DNA of 64,000 bases from Caballeronia jiangsuensis (GTDB lineage Bacteria; Pseudomonadota; Gammaproteobacteria; Burkholderiales; Burkholderiaceae): NCBI GenBank assembly GCA_000648925.1, contig JFHF01000015.1, positions 97,262-161,261 of the forward strand. The letters run 5' to 3'. Positions within the stretch are counted from its first letter, which is position 1. Each line of letters starts with the position of its first letter. Below the pieces are notes generated by a model. That model was not told the DNA's origin, did no database searches, and saw nothing but the letters and a program-made list of their open reading frames with translations. The position numbers were made by a program, and so were the translations under genes. This document shows, piece by piece, positions 61,652-64,000 of the stretch.

Positions 61652-62599
61652 TCAGATTGCCCGCACGTACTCGGGCACCGGATGCAGATCGCAATTGCGT
61701 CCCGCCTTCGCGACTTGTCCCGATACCTCATGTCCGACGAGCGCGGGCAATGTGCGCGACAGCGCGATCAGCTTTTGCAGATCGATGCCTGTCGGAATGC
61801 CCATCTCTTCGCACATGTTCACGAGGTCTTCGGTGCAGATGTTTCCCGATGCGCCCGGCGCGAACGGACAGCCGCCGAGGCCGCCGAGCGCGGCATCGAA
61901 ACGGCGCGCGCCGGCGTCGTAGGCGGCGAGGACGTTGGCGAGGCCGAGGCCGCGCGTGTTGTGAAAGTGCAGCGTCAGGTCCGCAGCAGGCACGTCGGCG
62001 AGCACCCGCGTAACGAGCCGCGCGACCTGACGCGGATTCGCCATGCCGGTCGTGTCGGCGAGCGTGATGCCGGCGATGCCCATTTCCCGATAGCTCCGCA
62101 CGATCGACACGACGCGATCCTCGTCGATGCGCCCTTCGAACGGACAGCCGAACGCGGTGGCCACGGTGGCGTTCAATGAGACCTTCGAAGCAGCGCCCTC
62201 GACGAGCCGCACGACATCGCCGAATCCGGCCAGCGACGACTCGCAGCTCATGCGCATGTTCGCGCGGTTGTGCGTCTGGCTCGCGGACATCACGAGATTG
62301 AGTTCATCGGCGCGGGCGGCGAGCGCGCGTTCCGCGCCCTTCACGTTCGGCACGAGCGCGACATAGATCACGCCCGCTTCACGCCGGATGGCGTTGAACA
62401 CCGCGTCGCCGTCGCGCAGCGCGGGAATCGCCTTGGGCGACACGAACGAGCCCGCTTCGATACGCGTGAATCCGCACGCCGAAAGTCCGTCGATCAGCGC
62501 GATCTTGTCTCCGGTTTCGACCCATTGCTTTTCGATCTGCAGGCCGTCGCGCGGCGCGACTTCCTGAACGATCAGCGGTTCTTTGTATGCATGATTCAT
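61652..62599 (-). CDS. Hydroxymethylglutaryl-CoA lyase family protein
   Basis: A 315-residue TIM-barrel enzyme of the HMGL-like family. Motifs: EVAPRDGLQIEKQW (Arg/Asp of the active site), metal His pair in LTLHFHNTRGLGLANVLAAY, and the flexible-loop Cys in GLGGCPFAPGASGN, all diagnostic for HMG-CoA lyases. It cleaves HMG-CoA, or a close relative such as a citramalyl-type CoA ester, to a ketone/keto acid plus acetyl-CoA. The start ATG at 62599 overlaps the CoA-transferase stop (ATGA). With that gene and the MFS gene it forms a catabolic operon. Confidence 0.93.
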   Translation of the reverse strand: MNHAYKEPLIVQEVAPRDGLQIEKQWVETGDKIALIDGLSACGFTRIEAGSFVSPKAIPALRDGDAVFNAIRREAGVIYVALVPNVKGAERALAARADELNLVMSASQTHNRANMRMSCESSLAGFGDVVRLVEGAASKVSLNATVATAFGCPFEGRIDEDRVVSIVRSYREMGIAGITLADTTGMANPRQVARLVTRVLADVPAADLTLHFHNTRGLGLANVLAAYDAGARRFDAALGGLGGCPFAPGASGNICTEDLVNMCEEMGIPTGIDLQKLIALSRTLPALVGHEVSGQVAKAGRNCDLHPVPEYVRAI

Positions 62600-63789
62600 T
62601 GAACCGCTCCTTCGGCGCGCAACCGCTGCACTTCATCGGCGTGAAAGCCGAGCGATTCCAGCACCGCTTGCGTGTGTTCGCCGAGGGCCGGGCCTTGCCA
62701 GCGCACTTCGCCCGGCGTGTCGGAGAGCTTCGGCACGATGCCGGGCATCTTCACCGATGCGCCGCCCGGCAAGTCCGCCTGCAGCAGCATGTCGCGCGCT
62801 CGATAATGCGCATCGTCGACGATGTCCGCGACCGAGTAGATGCGGCCCGACGGCACTTCCTCGCGTTCGAGCGTCGCGAGCACGTCGTCCATGGAGTGAT
62901 GCGAGGTCCAGGCGGTGATCGCTTCGTCGAGCATCGCGCTTTGCTTCACGCGGCCGTCGTTGTGGGCGAGCGCAGGATCGTCGGCGAGATCGGCGCGGCC
63001 GATCACGTGCATCAGGCGCTTGTAGATCGGATCGCTGTTACCCGCGATCACGACGAAGCCGCCATCTTCCGTGCGATACGTATTCGACGGCGCGATGCCC
63101 GGCAGCGCCCCGCCGCTGCGCTCGCGCACATGGCCGAGCAGGTCGTATTCGGGGACGAGGCTTTCCATCAGGTTGAAGACGCTTTCGACGAGCGAGACAT
63201 CGACCACTTGTCCATCGCCCTGACCGGTCTTCACGCGCAACACCGACATCAGCGCGCCGATCACGCCGTGCAGCGACGCGAGCGAATCGCCGAGGCTCAC
63301 GCCGACGCGCGCCGGCAGGCCTTCGGCGTCGCCCGTCGTGTAGCGGATGCCGCCCATCGCTTCGCCGATCGCGCCGAAGCCTGGCCGATCGCGATACGGA
63401 CCTGTCTGCCCGTAGCCGGAGATGCGGACCATCGTGAGCTTGGGATTGATCGCGTGCAGCACGTCCCAGCCGAGGCCGAGCTTTTCGAGCGCGCCAGGAC
63501 GCATGTTTTCGATGACGATGTCGGCATCGGCGGCCAGTCGCTTGATGACGTCCGCGCCTTCGGACGACTTGAGATTCACGCACACCGATTTCTTGTTGCG
63601 CGATTGCAGATACCACCAGAGCGACGTGCCCTCGTGGAGTTTTCGCCATTTGCGAAGGGGATCGCCGCTGTTCGGCGCTTCGATCTTGATGACTTCCGCG
63701 CCGAACTCGGCCAGCATGCGCGCCGCGAAAGGCGCAGCGATCAGCGTGCCGATTTCGATGACGCGAATGCCTTGAAGGGGTCCGCTCAT
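62596..63789 (-). CDS. CaiB/BaiF family CoA transferase
   Basis: A 397-residue class III CoA transferase: PLQGIRVIEIGTLIAAPFAA at the start, ENMRPGALEKLGLGWDVL, and the catalytic Asp in ARVGVSLGDSLASLHGVIGA (Asp in the GDSLAS position, as Asp169 of family members). It moves CoA between an acyl-CoA donor and a free acid. As the first gene of the operon it likely activates the imported acid, whose CoA ester the HMG-CoA-lyase-like enzyme then cleaves. ATG 63789 has CAGGAGA in front. Confidence 0.93.
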   Translation of the reverse strand: MSGPLQGIRVIEIGTLIAAPFAARMLAEFGAEVIKIEAPNSGDPLRKWRKLHEGTSLWWYLQSRNKKSVCVNLKSSEGADVIKRLAADADIVIENMRPGALEKLGLGWDVLHAINPKLTMVRISGYGQTGPYRDRPGFGAIGEAMGGIRYTTGDAEGLPARVGVSLGDSLASLHGVIGALMSVLRVKTGQGDGQVVDVSLVESVFNLMESLVPEYDLLGHVRERSGGALPGIAPSNTYRTEDGGFVVIAGNSDPIYKRLMHVIGRADLADDPALAHNDGRVKQSAMLDEAITAWTSHHSMDDVLATLEREEVPSGRIYSVADIVDDAHYRARDMLLQADLPGGASVKMPGIVPKLSDTPGEVRWQGPALGEHTQAVLESLGFHADEVQRLRAEGAVQ

Positions 63790-63871
63790 GGTGCCTGTCT
63801 CCTGATTTGTACTGTGGAGACAAGCTTATTGGCGAACGCTCGTGGGCGTCCAACCGCATTTCGGCAAGGAT

Positions 63872-63890
63872 CGTTCGTGGAATGCGAACG
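63872..63890. promoter_or_regulatory. CGTTCG-N7-CGAACG dyad upstream of the CoA-transferase operon
   Basis: Inverted arms CGTTCG (63872-63877) and CGAACG (63885-63890), with a third half-site CGAACG at 63833-63838. The dyad lies 83-101 bp before the operon start, a good position for an activator such as a LysR- or IclR-type regulator, which would be encoded beyond the window. Confidence 0.5.
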
Positions 63891-63910
63891 GTCGTTGGGG
63901 GCGTGGTTCG

Positions 63911-64000
63911 AAAACGTTTTGGCTTTTCGCCGGATCCCGGTTTCGTGGTGGTCTATTAGCACTGCCCCTGTGCGGGGCGGCAGTCACTTTCTTTGCTGCT
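63911..64000. repeat. Palindrome-rich element at the right edge (possible dispersed repeat)
   Basis: The perfect palindrome AAAACGTTTT (63911-63920) is followed, near 63966-63990, by a CTGCC...GGCAG-type hairpin around CCCCTGTGCGGGG. The final stretch, with AAAGAAAGTGACTGCCGCC on the other strand, resembles intergenic repeats I recall from Paraburkholderia/Caballeronia genomes. The element is cut by the window edge. Confidence 0.45.

Overview
High-GC Gram-negative chromosome, most likely a Burkholderiaceae member close to Caballeronia or Paraburkholderia. This is inferred from the gene content: a PHA depolymerase of the Cupriavidus PhaZ1 type, a TIGR01841-type phasin, an ESPR-bearing trimeric autotransporter, PobA, an mprF/virJ-type gene pair and many Rrf2, AraC and FCD-GntR regulators. 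No rRNA, tRNA, insertion sequence, prophage or CRISPR array was recognised. Coding density is high and the genes form many short, independent operons.

0-13.7 kb: a CDF cation exporter, selD, a glycolipid-binding-like protein, a small secreted protein, an Rrf2 regulator with a palindromic operator at its start, and two tiny His-rich exported proteins. Then comes an ECF sigma/anti-sigma operon headed by a 46-residue lipoprotein. It is followed by a COG4315-type secreted protein whose promoter shares -35 and -10 words with the sigma operon. Next are AraC divergent from an aldo/keto reductase, pobA, a glycogen-debranching-type enzyme and a TauE/SafE exporter.

13.7-31 kb: an acid phosphatase, RidA, an SDR-type epimerase, an Ldh-family dehydrogenase preceded by a PdhR/LldR-like operator, an M20 peptidase, a penicillin-acylase lipoprotein, an oxidoreductase-like small protein, DUF1993, and an mprF-virJ operon for making and probably hydrolysing aminoacyl-phosphatidylglycerol. 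Two lipoproteins, a NarL-type regulator, a degenerate receiver protein and an aldose epimerase follow.

31-42 kb: a complete ABC importer operon (binding protein, ATPase, two permeases) with a long regulatory region between it and an FCD-GntR gene. Then a 1174-residue trimeric autotransporter adhesin with near-identical 180-bp internal repeats, and a BKACE-family enzyme.

42-64 kb: small secreted proteins, an EF-hand/response-regulator/histidine-kinase operon, PHA depolymerase, GST, a Crp/Fnr regulator, a zinc alcohol dehydrogenase, and a phasin with an FNR-type box upstream. The depolymerase, phasin, Crp/Fnr gene and alcohol dehydrogenase together suggest a low-oxygen or carbon-storage theme. 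Next are a membrane Ser/Thr kinase, a small protein with a double-glycine leader, the giant helicase Lhr and a glycosyltransferase. The window closes with a CoA-transferase / HMG-CoA-lyase-like / MFS catabolic operon whose promoter carries CGTTCG half-sites. The most unusual items are the double-glycine peptide, the small ECF regulon and the adhesin repeat block.
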